The notes beneath the pieces were generated by a model that had not been told where the DNA came from, searched no databases, and saw only the letters and a list, made by a program, of their open reading frames with translations. 64,000 bases of DNA, taken from assembly GCA_903813345.2 (NCBI GenBank), contig CAIIXF020000007.1, forward strand, positions 35,616,538 to 35,680,537. Direction: 5' to 3'. Origin of the DNA: Owenia fusiformis (taxonomy: Eukaryota > Annelida > Polychaeta > Sabellida > Oweniidae). The translations under genes and the position numbers were made by a program. This document shows, piece after piece, positions 12,049 to 25,300 of this stretch. The stretch's first letter is position 1; every line of letters starts with the position of its first letter.

Positions 12049-12259
12049 CAGGCCCGTAGCCAGGATTTGCCAAGGGGGGGGGTCAGTTTTCAAAAATTTC
12101 CAGGGGGGTTCACATTTGACAATATTGGCCCAAATATGGCTAAAATTACTTCAGAAGTGCTCAAAATGGTGAAAGTCTGCATGAGTTTGAAATAATTTTT
12201 GCCCAGGAGGGGGGGTTCGCCCGAACCCTGCGAACCCCGCCCCCCTGGCTACGGGCCTG
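12049..12259. mobile_element. GCCCGTAGCCAGGA-type MITE, 211 bp
   Basis: Ends CAGGCCCGTAGCCAGGAT and CCTGGCTACGGGCCTG are inverted, each followed inward by poly-G/poly-C. A 5-bp direct duplication CATGG flanks it (12044-12048, 12260-12264). Elements with this terminal motif are common in invertebrate genomes (background knowledge). Confidence 0.8.
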
Positions 12260-12639
12260 CATGGCATTCTAAAAGGAAATGTTTTTCTGTTTCGATACTG
12301 AGTTGTAGAGATCCACATCTAAGTCTGGCTAGTAAAGAGCGATGAGGTCTTGTTATATGGTGTTTAACATAAGATTGGTCAACTGGTCTTGGGGACTCTG
12401 GAAAGTGTTCAACGAACAGAGGTGATCTACTTTCAAAAATCTTTAGGAAAGTGGACTCCGTTCGTTTTATTGCGACCAGACTCTCATCGTACTAGACTCG
12501 TAGTAATATTATTATAAAAGAATACATTATACAAAAGTATCTCCCTGTATCTTACTTATACATATATTTGGAACGTATCCTGTCTATCGGTATATTTTTT
12601 GACGTTTCACTTTACTCATTCATTGCATGTATAGACAGG

Positions 12640-15600
12640 TTCCAATTCAAATAATTCAAGTTTTTGAGGCATTTTTTAGAAAAAGCAACAGACCTATTTT
12701 TACTAGATCAATTTTTCATGCTGATAAAGATATTAAAAGATGACAGCTCAAGGGGTGGTCACGACACTAAATTTTGGCATTTTTACCCCCCTAGGAAAAT
12801 ATTCTAGGGGGTACTATGAAACTAGTTCATAACTCAAAGGATATATAAGCTATTGTTCTGAGTTGTACACCATACATTGCTAGTACAAATATGAATACTA
12901 TCCTAAAGTTATGGGTTGATACCCTTATTGGTCTCAGAAAAATACAAAAAAACAGGAAAAAGATACGCAATTTTTGTCTTGCCAATTTTATATTTGTAGC
13001 TTCAAGCACAATATGACAGCTTTAACAGCTCATAGTAGTATTCTAAAAACATTTCTAAGCTATGTGTGGTATTGTAATACATCTATTTTAGTTATGAAGT
13101 ACTATTTTGTAATTTTAATATGACTTTATAGTGCCCTACCCCTGGAAAGTTGAAAAAAGTGGATGTGGTGAATTTTATCATTTTGCAGCATTAAGTTAGA
13201 AACATGTATTGATAGACACCAAATCAATAAATTCATACCATCATCAAATGTTAGGTGGCATTCTAATTCATTTATTACTAGAATGTAGGACTTAAGATAT
13301 TTTATATGTAAGTTTTCAATTAGTACATGTATCATAATGAAATCTAGTGTAATCACATACTAGAGAGGTTGGCATACAGTCTGGACATTGACATAAAGTC
13401 TAAACATTATAATCATCAATTGATCTCATTTGAGCAACTAGACTATGGTGGTCATCATGCACAAGTAATGTACAGTAGCACCTGCTAAGTGGAACACCTC
13501 CTAAGTGGAACACCTTTTCAAAGTCCCGTTTTAAAAATCCATTGACTTAATGTTAATTGAACCTCTGTAAGTGGAACACCTCGAAACTTGAACAGTGAAC
13601 ACCCCATATTGAATTAACCTGCTAAGTGGAACAGTCAATTTCCATAGATTTCAATATTGTGATATATGTAAACAGAATTAATCTCCTTCAATGATATTTG
13701 GGTATGAAAACAGGTAATACTGTGATAATTGGCAAATTAGGATTTTAATGGATTAACCTCCTGTAGAGGTCAACATGTGATGCAACCAATAATTAATTTG
13801 ATAATCAGCAAATTAGGATTTCATAAGATTTTCATTCAGAAAATTGGATTAACCTCCTGTAGAAGTGGACACGTGATGATCTTGTATGTTCCCTGCGAAC
13901 CCAAAACCTCCGTAAGTGGAACATCTTCTAAGTGGAACGCAGAATGGAGAGTGTTCCACTTACACAGGTTCTACTGTAATTACATAATAATGTTATAAAG
14001 GAGCATGTAGGTTATCGCAAACAACTTCAGACAATTCTAACTTCAATTATGAATATTTTCTGACCATGAACATGGGTATATCTTTTAGATCTATTCATTA
14101 TCTTCAAGAAAAGTAAATATAATGATTAATCAGACCTAAGTGATATTAAAGGGAATGGCCCAATCAACATACTTTTTACTAAAAAAATGTTGACCTTATT
14201 TTTACCAAAGATGCAACCTTTAATTATATTGTTGAATGCATAATTAGAATATCCTTTGAGACATGTTCTATTTCCTAAGAGGAAAAGTGGATTGCTCCAG
14301 GGACTTTAAAGACACTGAATTTGGATGACCAAAATGAACTGAAACCAATGGATAGCATGAACTTTTTCAAAGGGGAAATAACATGGGGAACACTAATCTT
14401 AGGGGAATTCAGTTTTCTTTTCAAGAGCTATTTGATTCATTAAAATAAAGAATAGTAATGCATTAAACATTGTTAAAATGATTGCATTTTTGGTGAAAAT
14501 GAGGTCAACAAATTTGAAAAAATATATTGATGGGTTGATTGCTAGTGAAATATCTCCGAGTCCGATTGACTTTATTATCCCTGTATACCTGTCTTCATTG
14601 TCAGAAAATAGTCATAATAATAATATAACTGTCTGAAATTGTTTGTGATAACTTACCTGAACCTTTCCAGGTCAAATCAGGAGTGACAAAATTATTTCAA
14701 CCAAATTTTTGACATGTCTTCAACTTTAATGATGTTTGTTTAATTGTTGTTTACCACTTTTCGACAATTGTCAGGTTTTGGGGGAGGGGTACAATTAGGT
14801 AAAAAAAATTCACCTGATTCAGACTATCCTTAAATGAGCACTGATTCACCCGAGAGCATAACTTTTTCAAAACATGTAAGTGTTATTTTTGGACCACTCA
14901 CATTAATGTTTCGTCTAATTTTCCCTTAGAGTTTCATCATCATTATCCAAATCTTTGTTGAGATATTTGAGATATATGAATGTTCATTATTAAAATCTTG
15001 CCTTCCTTTGCAGTTGGAAAAGATTCGGCATTAGGTGTTATAAGTCCCAGAGCACGATAAATAAAAAATAACAACAAAATGACATAGAACTGATAGACGT
15101 TTTCTCCTGTCAGCCTTGGTCTACCAAATTGCTATTCAGTAGGAAGAAACTCATTTTTCAGTTTCCATTTTAATTTCCTGACAAATAGAGCGTAGCAACT
15201 TCTGTTTTAGAGAACAACAGAGCAATAGAAAATATTACTTTACCATAATTTTAATCATCCCACATTGGAGACATATTTAGAATTAAAAATATGGAGAGAA
15301 TGACAAAACCTCTTAAAACACATTTATTAGGAAACAAATAGTGTCGTATTCTTGTTACTATGGCAACAAAGTTTTTTCTTTTTGTCATTTTGTCATACAG
15401 ATTACCTATCATACCAGGACCAAATCCTGAAAATTTGAATTCAGTATCTTCATTAAGTATCTTAGATATATAGGTTTCTTATAGTGTCCCCTGCAGATTT
15501 TATCGGATTATATAAGGAAAATGCTCTGAAGAGGGTTGCCCAAGGATGCCACTTAACAGTTCTGGTATTTTTGAGGTTCCAACCCTCTATTCATAGGAAT

Positions 15601-16252
15601 AGTTAACTATTGTAAAGCTTCTCATGGTTAACTGACAGAATTGATTGTATCTTCAACTAAGAAGACAATAAAATGTTAAAACCAGAAGAAAACCACACCA
15701 ACTTTCTTCTATTTACCGGCAGGGGTAGGGCACTATAAAGTCATATTAAAATTACAAAATAGTACTTCATCACTATAATAGATGTATAACAATATCACAC
15801 ATAGCTTGGGAATGTTGTTAGAATACTACTTTGAGCTATTAAAGTTATCATATTTTGCTTGAAGCTACAAATATAAAATAAGCAAGAAAAAATGACAAAA
15901 ATTGCATATTTTTTTCTAATTAATTGTATTTTTCCGAAACCGACAAAGATATCAACCTATAACTTTAGGGTAGTATTCATCTCTGTACTAACAATGTATG
16001 CTGTAGAACTCAGAACAATAGTTTATATATCCTTTGAGTTATGAACTAATATTATAGTACCCCCTAAAATAATTCCCTAGGGGGGTAAAAACGCTAAAAT
16101 TCAGTGTCGTGACCACCCCGTTGAGCTGTCATCTTTTAATATCTTTATCAGCATGAAAAACTGATCCAGAAAAAATGGGTCTGTTGCTTTTTCTAAAAAA
16201 TGCCCCAAAAACCCTTTCCCTTGAGATATTCTGAAATTGGAACCTGTCTAGT
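12640..16252. mobile_element. 3.6-kb giant foldback (imperfect palindrome)
   Basis: Arms of about 1.5-1.8 kb are reverse complements from the outer ends (AGACAGGTTCCAATT at left, AATTGGAACCTGTCT at right) to a centre near 14,345. Matching landmarks include the CCCCCTAG-containing block (12,785 / 16,080), GGGGTAGGGCACTATAAAG (15,722) against its mirror near 13,138, and GGTTATCGCAAACAA (14,011) against its mirror near 14,650. Left-arm length is inflated by a nested element at 13,473-13,976. No transposase ORF is present. It ends about 140 bp before the VAT1 copy A start codon. Confidence 0.75.
13473..13976. mobile_element. TA-flanked MITE nested in foldback left arm
   Basis: CAGTAGCACCTGCTAAGTGG at the left mirrors CCACTTACACAGGTTCTACTG at the right; TA lies at both edges (13471-13472, 13977-13978), indicating Tc1/mariner/pogo-type insertion. 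AAGTGGAACACC-type motifs recur several times inside. The segment has no partner in the right arm of the host palindrome, so it inserted after the palindrome formed. Confidence 0.75.
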
Positions 16253-16391
16253 ATTACAGATGTGTTTTATCAGCGTGTTCAGACATTCAAGGCTATTTGT
16301 TCAACCTTGTGTCATGTGATTCCGTTCATCTAGTCAAAAATAAAACACTGAATATTCCAACATTGAAGGTGAGAAAGCACTCATACTCAAT

Positions 16392-19300
16392 ATGGAAAAA
16401 TCAACATCAAAAACAATTGTTTTAACTGGTTATGGTGGTTATGATAAGCTCAGGATTGAAGAGTGGCCGATTATGAAACCTGGAAAGGACGAGGTCCTAG
16501 TGAACATGAGAACGAATTCTATTAATTTTGCTGAATTAATGGCTCGACAGGGTCTATATGATGGTTCACCAAAACTTCCTGGTGTCCTTGGATTGGAAGG
16601 TGCAGGAATCGTCACTCAGCTCGGTGAAGATGTCACAAACTTAAAAGTAAGTGAGCATTCAAGGGCCTATAGCGATACTGATATGAAACATTCTACATGC
16701 TACAAAAGTAGCCTCTAAATGCGTGATTTAAATTTTACTTGTTAAGGTGCCATGATACTTAAAGGAATATTCCTTGCCAAACCATCTCTCTCCTCATACG
16801 GTAGCTATAACCATATTCGTATATGCTTGCCATGTTTAGCAAAACACGCAAAAATGTTTTGGTATGGTCAAATTTGATCACTTAGAAATGTGATGCTCAA
16901 TTCCAGTAAGCTGCCATCTTTTAAAATTTCACACAGGAAGTGATGTCATCGACTCTCAGCTTTGCATATAGCATGAGGTGAGGAGCTATTAAGAATTACA
17001 AAACCAGCTAAATATTCTTTTTCAACTTTGTATCTTATTTAATCCTTCTGAAAATCTCTTCGTTTATTCTAAGTTCACAAGCCCTGAAAATATTTTTGCA
17101 CAGAAAGTAATGATCACTTGTCTAGAAGTGATTTTGTGCTACTTTCCTATACTGTTATGGGCAAGGTTATAGAAGTTGAGAGTTGATGACATCACTTCCT
17201 GCAAGAAATCTTAAAAGATGGCAGCTCACTGGAAATAAGCACTAGATTTTTAAATGATCAATATTGACCATATTAAAACATTTTCCCATGTTTTGCTAAA
17301 TATGGAAACTATATATATGATTATAGCTACCATATCAAGAGAGAAAGGGTCTGGCAAGGAATATTTCTTTAACAGGAAATGACAAAACAGGAAGTGACAA
17401 ATAAATTTGCATTTTTAGACATTTTTGAACAAAGATAACAGAGTTCTGTTTTGACCTCCGGTCAATTTAACTATTTCAACATATCATTTATGTGTGATGA
17501 AGTCATAGCTGACCTCGTTGGTCAGTCTACTTATTTCACTTCACATCAATCTTTTTCTGTTACTCATGTGTATAATTATTGCGTTATTTTGATTAGTTTA
17601 TATTTTTTATTATAACAGTTGTTTTAGTGATCTTTGAACCCAGTGTGATATTTCACAATATCAACAGTTTGATTTCCAATGTTTTATCATCACATTAGAG
17701 CAGTTTTTAGGCATGAAATATTTCTAGAGCCAATCAAATGAAAGGATTATTCTTGAGATATGAGTGACATACAATGATACATGAAGTCAACTGATGTGAA
17801 ATTTTGTAATGTTTAGTAAAGATGTTTATTAGTTTCGATAATTTTTGGCATTATCTTGAAGACTGTAAATTTCTGATGAACAAAGTAAAAAGCGATTACA
17901 ATACTGCTGTTTATGCTTTGCAAATGTTTATACCTTTATTATCTACATCACATTTTACGAATAATTGTATACTTTTAAGGGAGAAAATTTACTTATTGGT
18001 ATGTGTTTCGGACATAAATTAGATAATGAATTAAATTAAATAATTAGATTAAACATCCAGAGTTCATGAGACGATTCAAGCTTTGTGTGCAAAAATCCTC
18101 ACTATTTATTATTGACTTTTTATGAAATTGAACATTTATTTTGGGCCAATTTTAGTTAATGGGATTTCCTAATATTTAATTGGATAAGACCTCTTATTTC
18201 GGCTCTGTTTTGGCATTAAAACCTCAGAACCTCGTTGCGTGAACTTGGGACAAACCAAAACCTACAAGTAGCCGATTGAAATTATATTTTTGGACTTTAA
18301 CTTTTCTTTAATAAATTAAACTATATTTGTTTTCATGTTTTGTAAAAAGAGACTCAACTTCGCCACATATGCCTGGGTCACCGATGGATCGGAGCAAATG
18401 TGACCAAGGCATTACATGACCAGGATCACATGTGCATGTGCATGGGTAGAATCACCCAACACATGATGAAACCTTTTCAGCCCTTTGATAATGTGACTAA
18501 AAATAGATAAAAGTAGGAGATAGGGAAGGTCACTGAACAGCTGCAGAATCTTTTGAATTTTTCAGAAAATGGGCCCAATATCAATTGATTCGTGTTTTAT
18601 GATGCCCCTAACCCAATGTTAATACATATACGATATCAGAGTTATTCACCTTAAATATTTTGAGATATAGAGGCAAATGTGTAGGACGAAAGGATTTCCA
18701 TATGTGTACATTTTTCTCAAAAACGTCACATTCTGTGGTTTTAAAAAGTGAAAATCTGTAACAATACGTGCGCGGCGAACTTTTTGCGACGTGTCCATAT
18801 TATTTTCAATTTGGGGGCACCTTCAGATAGATTGTGTAACGGATCCTTTGAGTTATTGATTTAATGATAATTGTGATCATTGGATGGACAGTGTATTATG
18901 TTTGCTTGAAAGAAATACTTCAATGGCCTAACCACAATTTTCCTGCATAACATATGACAAGAACATAATGCAATTATTATCAAACACCTCCATGGTCAGA
19001 ATGAATCATTTTTAGGTGTAACCTGAAGAATACAATGTCACTTAACACTTTGGAAAATATTTAAAGAGATCAGGTCTCCTAAAAACACAATTGGAGTAAC
19101 CCCCTGATTTTTTCCTGTTATTTGAAGTAAAAAAAGTTTCTTTATCAACTTATCAATTCTGAGGCTTGAATTAATTCGTTAACAGTATCAATTCGATGAT
19201 TATTCCTAGCCATGAATTTCCACATACGTCAATAGAAATTCAAATTAGAATTTAAAAAGCCCGCTCAAATTTGTTCCAGTCTGATTGGCTTTTTCCTTCA

Positions 19301-22300
19301 GATTATTTTGGCTTTGAGAAGCCATATTTATTACTTCTAAGGGGTTACAATATAGATAAATCCCCCCCAAAAAACATTGTCTGTTTTCGACTCATTGCGT
19401 TCAATTCTGACAGTTGGTTGTGCTTTTGGTTGTCCTGTTGATATCCTCAATATATTGTCGATATCGTGCTTATGATTCGGTCTCAAAATATATCTAAGGT
19501 ATATATGATGTTTTATGAGCAATTATATTGGGACATTACTGATTGTCCAGAATATAAATCTGGACGATCTCTTTAAGCGTTTTGACTTACATGGGCTGAG
19601 GTTGGGGTCATCAAGTTCAGCAAGGGTGTATTGACTTACATAGGGATGTGCACCATTGACTTAACATGGGGATATCATCATTGATTATCACAGGAATCCC
19701 AAAAATACACTATGACCTGAATCGATTGCAGACTTAATAATTTCACAATATGACACAAATGATATATTTCATCAAATGTGCAAATATGAATTTTGCAATC
19801 GATCCAGGCTATACTTTAAATTAAAGGATCATACATTGTTTCATAATTTTTTTCCTATAAAATGAGTATAGAAAAATGCTCCAAAAGCAACTTTACATTC
19901 ATCAAATGTCATACAACTTTGAAATCCAAAGATTATTCTATTATATATCATTAATTAATAACGTATTTAGATAAAATTTAGGAATGCATAGGATCCAAAT
20001 GGATATTTACAGACACAAAATGTTCAGCTGATTGAGCATCTACGCCTTTACACTTCATGATTGAATATTGACCCTAATAAATGGCCCATTCACCAATACA
20101 GTGCTGAATATAGGTCAACAAGACAATAGTGTACAAATAAGCAGTACATTCATTTTAAAAAATCAGATGAATTAATTTTTTCTCATTGGGAAATCATGAT
20201 GGAGAGTGCACTACATACTTTGAAACGATGGTCGTCTGTTCTATAAATTCCGGAGCACACATGTAACCCTACTATCACACCAAACTAGTTCTCACTACGT
20301 TCTCGAAAACGGGCTTCAACTGTGTACGAACGGACTGGACGTACTTAGAACCGTATGGGGTCTATTAACAAACTTCATCGAACGTACTCGAACGGGTAGG
20401 TCCTGTAGAACTTAGAACATGCTCAAAATGTTCTCTTGGTCGTCACGTTCTACAATTAGAACGAGTGACAACCTTCTAACGATGAGCTGGACATACTACG
20501 AACGGAGCCGTCGTACTTCAATCCTACTAGGGACGTTTTTACAACGAGTTGAACTGTCTGAGGACGTATTGAGAACGAGGTAAAACTACTTGCAAACGGG
20601 TTTAAACTGATTAAGAACGTATTTATCAACGAGTTAGCAAAAATATAGCTATCACACCAAGCAAGTTGCCACTGAATTCTTCAAAACTGGTTTTAATTAA
20701 ACTGTGTGCGAACGGAATGAACGTAGCTACAACGTTCTATGGTCTGTTTACGAACTTCATGGACTTTCCCGGACGGGGAATGTGATTCAGAATCGATTCA
20801 AAACTCGATGGCGACCATACCGTTCTGTAATCAGGTCATGATGACCTTCTAGACTAAGGGACGCGTTATGCGACGTTGCACACCGACGTGGTGCGACCTG
20901 AACGAACTGAGAATGAGATGGACGTATCTGTTCATGACCGAAGCAGCTAACTATTTTAGACATATTTCCCGACCACAGTCGGATTGAGCCCGTTTGACGA
21001 CGTTTTCGTAGGACTGGCAAGAACGGGTAAGAACTAGTTTGGTGTGATAGGGGGGTTACTGAGTAACAATTCAACAAGGCTAATGATTTCAGGTTGGAGA
21101 CAGAGTTATCTGCCAAAAAATGTTTGGCTTATGGAAAGAGTTTGCAACAGTTCCAGCTGACCAATGTTTCCCTATGCCTGATGCAATGAGTTTTGAAGAG
21201 GGAGCAGCATTCCCTATAAATTATGTAACGGCGTATCACATGTTGTTTGATATAGGAAATCTGAGGAAGGGAAAGAAAGTCGTTATTCATATGGCTGCAG
21301 GTACAGAACTTCATGCATTCATTCTGATATACAGATCTCCATGCATTCAGTTTATGTAAAGTACTTCATGCATTCAGTCTTATGTACAGTACTCTATGAA
21401 TTCAGTCTAATGTACAGTATTCCATGCATTCAGTCTTATGTACAGTACTCTATGAATTCAGTCTAATGTACAGTATTCCATGCATTCAGTCTTATGTACA
21501 GTACTCTATGAATTCAGTCTAATATAAATTGTTCTAATGCATTCAGTCTTATGTACAGTACTTCATGTATTCAGTCTTGTGTACAGTACTAGTATTTATT
21601 TGAATCGCAGTACTCCATGTGTTCAATCTCATGTGCAGTTCTTCATGCATCTAGTTTAAATTGAGTAACATATAGCTAGTACTATTGCACTACAAGGAGG
21701 ATTGGCTCCCAGAATGCAACACCGATATTCTGCAAAACAATCACCTAGCGATAGCTTTGTTGGAGAGTATCGGGTCATTCTCCATGCAGTCGTACAAATT
21801 ATATAGACACGAATAGCAAATGACGCATGCGTGGAGATTAAAGAATATCGAGTTGGAACCCTGGCTTCCAATCCTCCTTGATTGCACTATTAACTCTGTA
21901 GAAAACGGGATATCCGGGATACATATTTGAACTAACAACTTTCAGGCGGGGTAGGAATAGCTGCCACACAGTTATGTAAAACAGTTCCCAATGTCACAGT
22001 GTTTGGAACAGCATCATCTGTAAAGCATAAGATTATAAGTGAAGTTGGTGTTACACATCCCATTGACTACAGGACACAAGACTGGCAGACTGAGGTGACA
22101 AAAGTGGCTCCTGATGGTATGAAACATGAATTCAGCGAAAAAATCAATCAACTAGTGAATAACTACATGTGGTGGTATTCAATGCATCGGGAATTTTCAA
22201 AGAAATTAACTTCATTCGTAGTGATGGTTGAAATCCCAATTTTGGCTGACATAAGCAGAAGTTCAGACCTTTGTAAATATATCCATCTGTGTTTTTAAAA

Positions 22301-25300
22301 ACATATGAGTTTTGAGGATTGTAAGCTAAACAATATATTTTTATAATAAAACAAATATTTCATTTATATTCTTAGTGAATACATATGGCACAGGTATTTT
22401 ACAATACAATGAAATATTTGCATAATCTTTTGCCATTGGTTTTCAGGTGTTGATATCATATTAGACTCTCTTCTTGGAAGTGACGCTACAAAGGCTTATG
22501 CAACACTCAAACCCCTTGGCAAAGTGATCCATTTTGGTAAGGTTTTCAATGATCCATTGTGCTTAAAGCACGCCTAACCATCGCGTAAGTAGGCGTCACC
22601 GTACACAGCGTCAAAAAATACAGTAGTACAGTTTTCTGTACGGTGACGAAAATTAACTGAGTTGAAGCAAAAACTATAATGGGGGTTTTAAAAAAATTAA
22701 TTAGATGAAAATAAATACGATTTCGAGTGTAATAAAAACAGCATTCTCTTAGGAATGGTTTTAACTTTCTAATTATGATAAAAGTTTTTCGAGCACTGCT
22801 CGGATTTTTTCTGACTGGATCGGCCCACACAATCGACTCGAGAGAAAAATGTTGTTTTTTCACTTTTCGTTTGGTTATTATTTTCCCTGTCGTCTGAGAG
22901 TATGGATTATTTTTTATGAGAATATGTATTTGTTATCTACACATTTTAGAACAGATGAATATTCGGCAAATAATCATTCAGTATATACTATTTATTTAAA
23001 AAAGATCAGATCTGTACGGTGACGCATCTGCTGTACGGTGACGATTCCTTAGATTTCATGAAGTGTAATATATGACCTCAGTATTAACTTAAGATTCCAT
23101 AAGTTTTTGTGTGGAAACTCAAATGTTGTATCCCATTCATCCTAAAAGTCACACGTGCAAGATGAGATTTACTTGTGACATCCCTTGTTTTAAAACAATA
23201 ATAACATAGCAACAAATATACTGAGTTTTTGGTTTCATGACCCCTACCGTATCACACATTTCCAGTAACCTTCCATTAAGCGATGGAAGATATCGTTGAA
23301 TTGTAGCGCCCATGCACTATATATGAACAAATGATCATACTCCAGAGTTTCCATTTCATAAAAGCCTAGTCTCATTTAGTTCATCAAAGCATAACGCCAA
23401 CTATAAAGAATTCGATGGAAACTAAAAATATCGGGATCGACACTTCCTGTCCGCCATCTTAAATGCAAAAGTGACTGCAGTAACTTTCACTGATCATTTT
23501 GACAACATGTATACGAGGGATACTTACTGGATCAACATTTGAACTTCCACACCAAAACTTATGCGATTAGAAGTAATAAATAATGAATTCTTTATGTTAC
23601 TTCTCACAAATTATAATGAATCGTCAACGTACAGCTGATGGGTCACCGTACAAAATTGATATTTTTTAAATATACATAATGAATGGTTGTTTGTTGAATC
23701 TTCGCCCGTTCTAAAATGTGTAGTCGACAAATACATATTCTCATAAAAATAATCCATACTCTCAGACGGCAGGGAAAATAATAACCAAACAAAATGTGAA
23801 AAAACAACCTTTTTTCACTCTGGTCGATTATGTGGGCCGATTCACTAAGAAAAAATCCGAACAGTGCTCGTAAAACATTTATCATAATTACAAAGTTAAA
23901 ACCATTCCTAAGAGAATGGTGTTTTTATTTCACATGAAATCGTATTAGTCTTCATCAAATTAATTTTTTTAACCCATGTCATAGTTTTTGCTTCAAAGCA
24001 GTTAATTTGCGTCACCGTACAGAAAACTGTACTCCGCTATTTTTTGACGCTGTACGGTGACGCCTACCTATGCGATGGTTAGGCGTGTAAAGGATGCAGG
24101 CTGAAAGTCTTTCTTGAAAATCTGTACCCAGTTGAGTTTGAAAAACTTATTTTCAACATGATCTGCTTTCCCTGTTTAAAACAATGAATTGTTTTTTGTA
24201 ATACAGGGTGATCATTAAGTTCTGGGAATTGGTCTGCCATCTCAACTATTTGAGTTGAAATTTTCAGCAGGTGTACAATGTATAATTCTGAATTGACAGA
24301 CAATGTTTCATATACATATCACTTCTACTATTTATTTTATTGTAATTATAAAAAAAAAGTAAAAGTGGTCCGCGGATCAGCAGATTTTGACTGATGTTAA
24401 TCTAAAAAATTTCCTGCAAAAAATATTCATCTTGCCTAGATGGTTGTTTCAAACGACTTGTACTAGAGGCAGAACATTACTCTTGAAATCTTTTATTCAG
24501 AAGTATTCTTAATTGCTGAGAGGATCATTTCATTTATAATTTTTTCCATTAGCCTGGACGCATGCGTTGTTGACAAACCTAGTCCATAAAGACGTGTTCC
24601 AAACCTCCCTTTGGTATCCCAAGAAGACCTGCTCAAGCCTTTGAAATCAGTCCCTTATGGGAATCAAACATATGACCTCTCATATGATGCTTTAGCACCA
24701 CAAATGTAGTGAAGCCCAATCATGGTGCTTCATCTAGTGAATATTGTATGGTGAATATGGGGCAGTAACAACTTGTGTGAACCCTAATTCTTCAAGAGTA
24801 TAAGTATGGGTAGTTTGAAGAGTGGGAAGGAGCATAGCCATAATGGAGGATAACTCCCCGCTATTTTCAGTCATGATTGTGACTTTGAGAGTCTGACGAA
24901 TGATAAGAAAATAGAGCAATGTACACTCGTATATCAAAATACAGAAGTTACTTTAGAAACTAAAGTTAGTAGTATTTGAAAACATAAAAATCACAGAAAA
25001 ATGTCCTCCAAATAGGTATTAATTAACCATACTTTTGGATGAAGCAAAATTTGAATTCATTTTTGTTTTAATTGACCCGCTACGCCATTTGTTATGTTGC
25101 TATAGTAACAACAATTATCCATTTTGACATCAGATGACAATGAGACTGTTTTATCCGACCAAAAATGACAATCCACATTTACCTTGAAAATCTCAAGTAA
25201 ATTGGTTGAAAAATGATGAAATGACAGATAAATTCCCAGAACTTAGTGATCAGCCTGTAGATTCTATGAGCATTGAGTTATAAATACTCACAATATTCAT

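Noticed and set aside
20787-21116. 109-codon minus-strand ORF as a transposase fragment
   Set aside because: No recognisable catalytic or DNA-binding motif, and it lies in a short non-autonomous TIR element.
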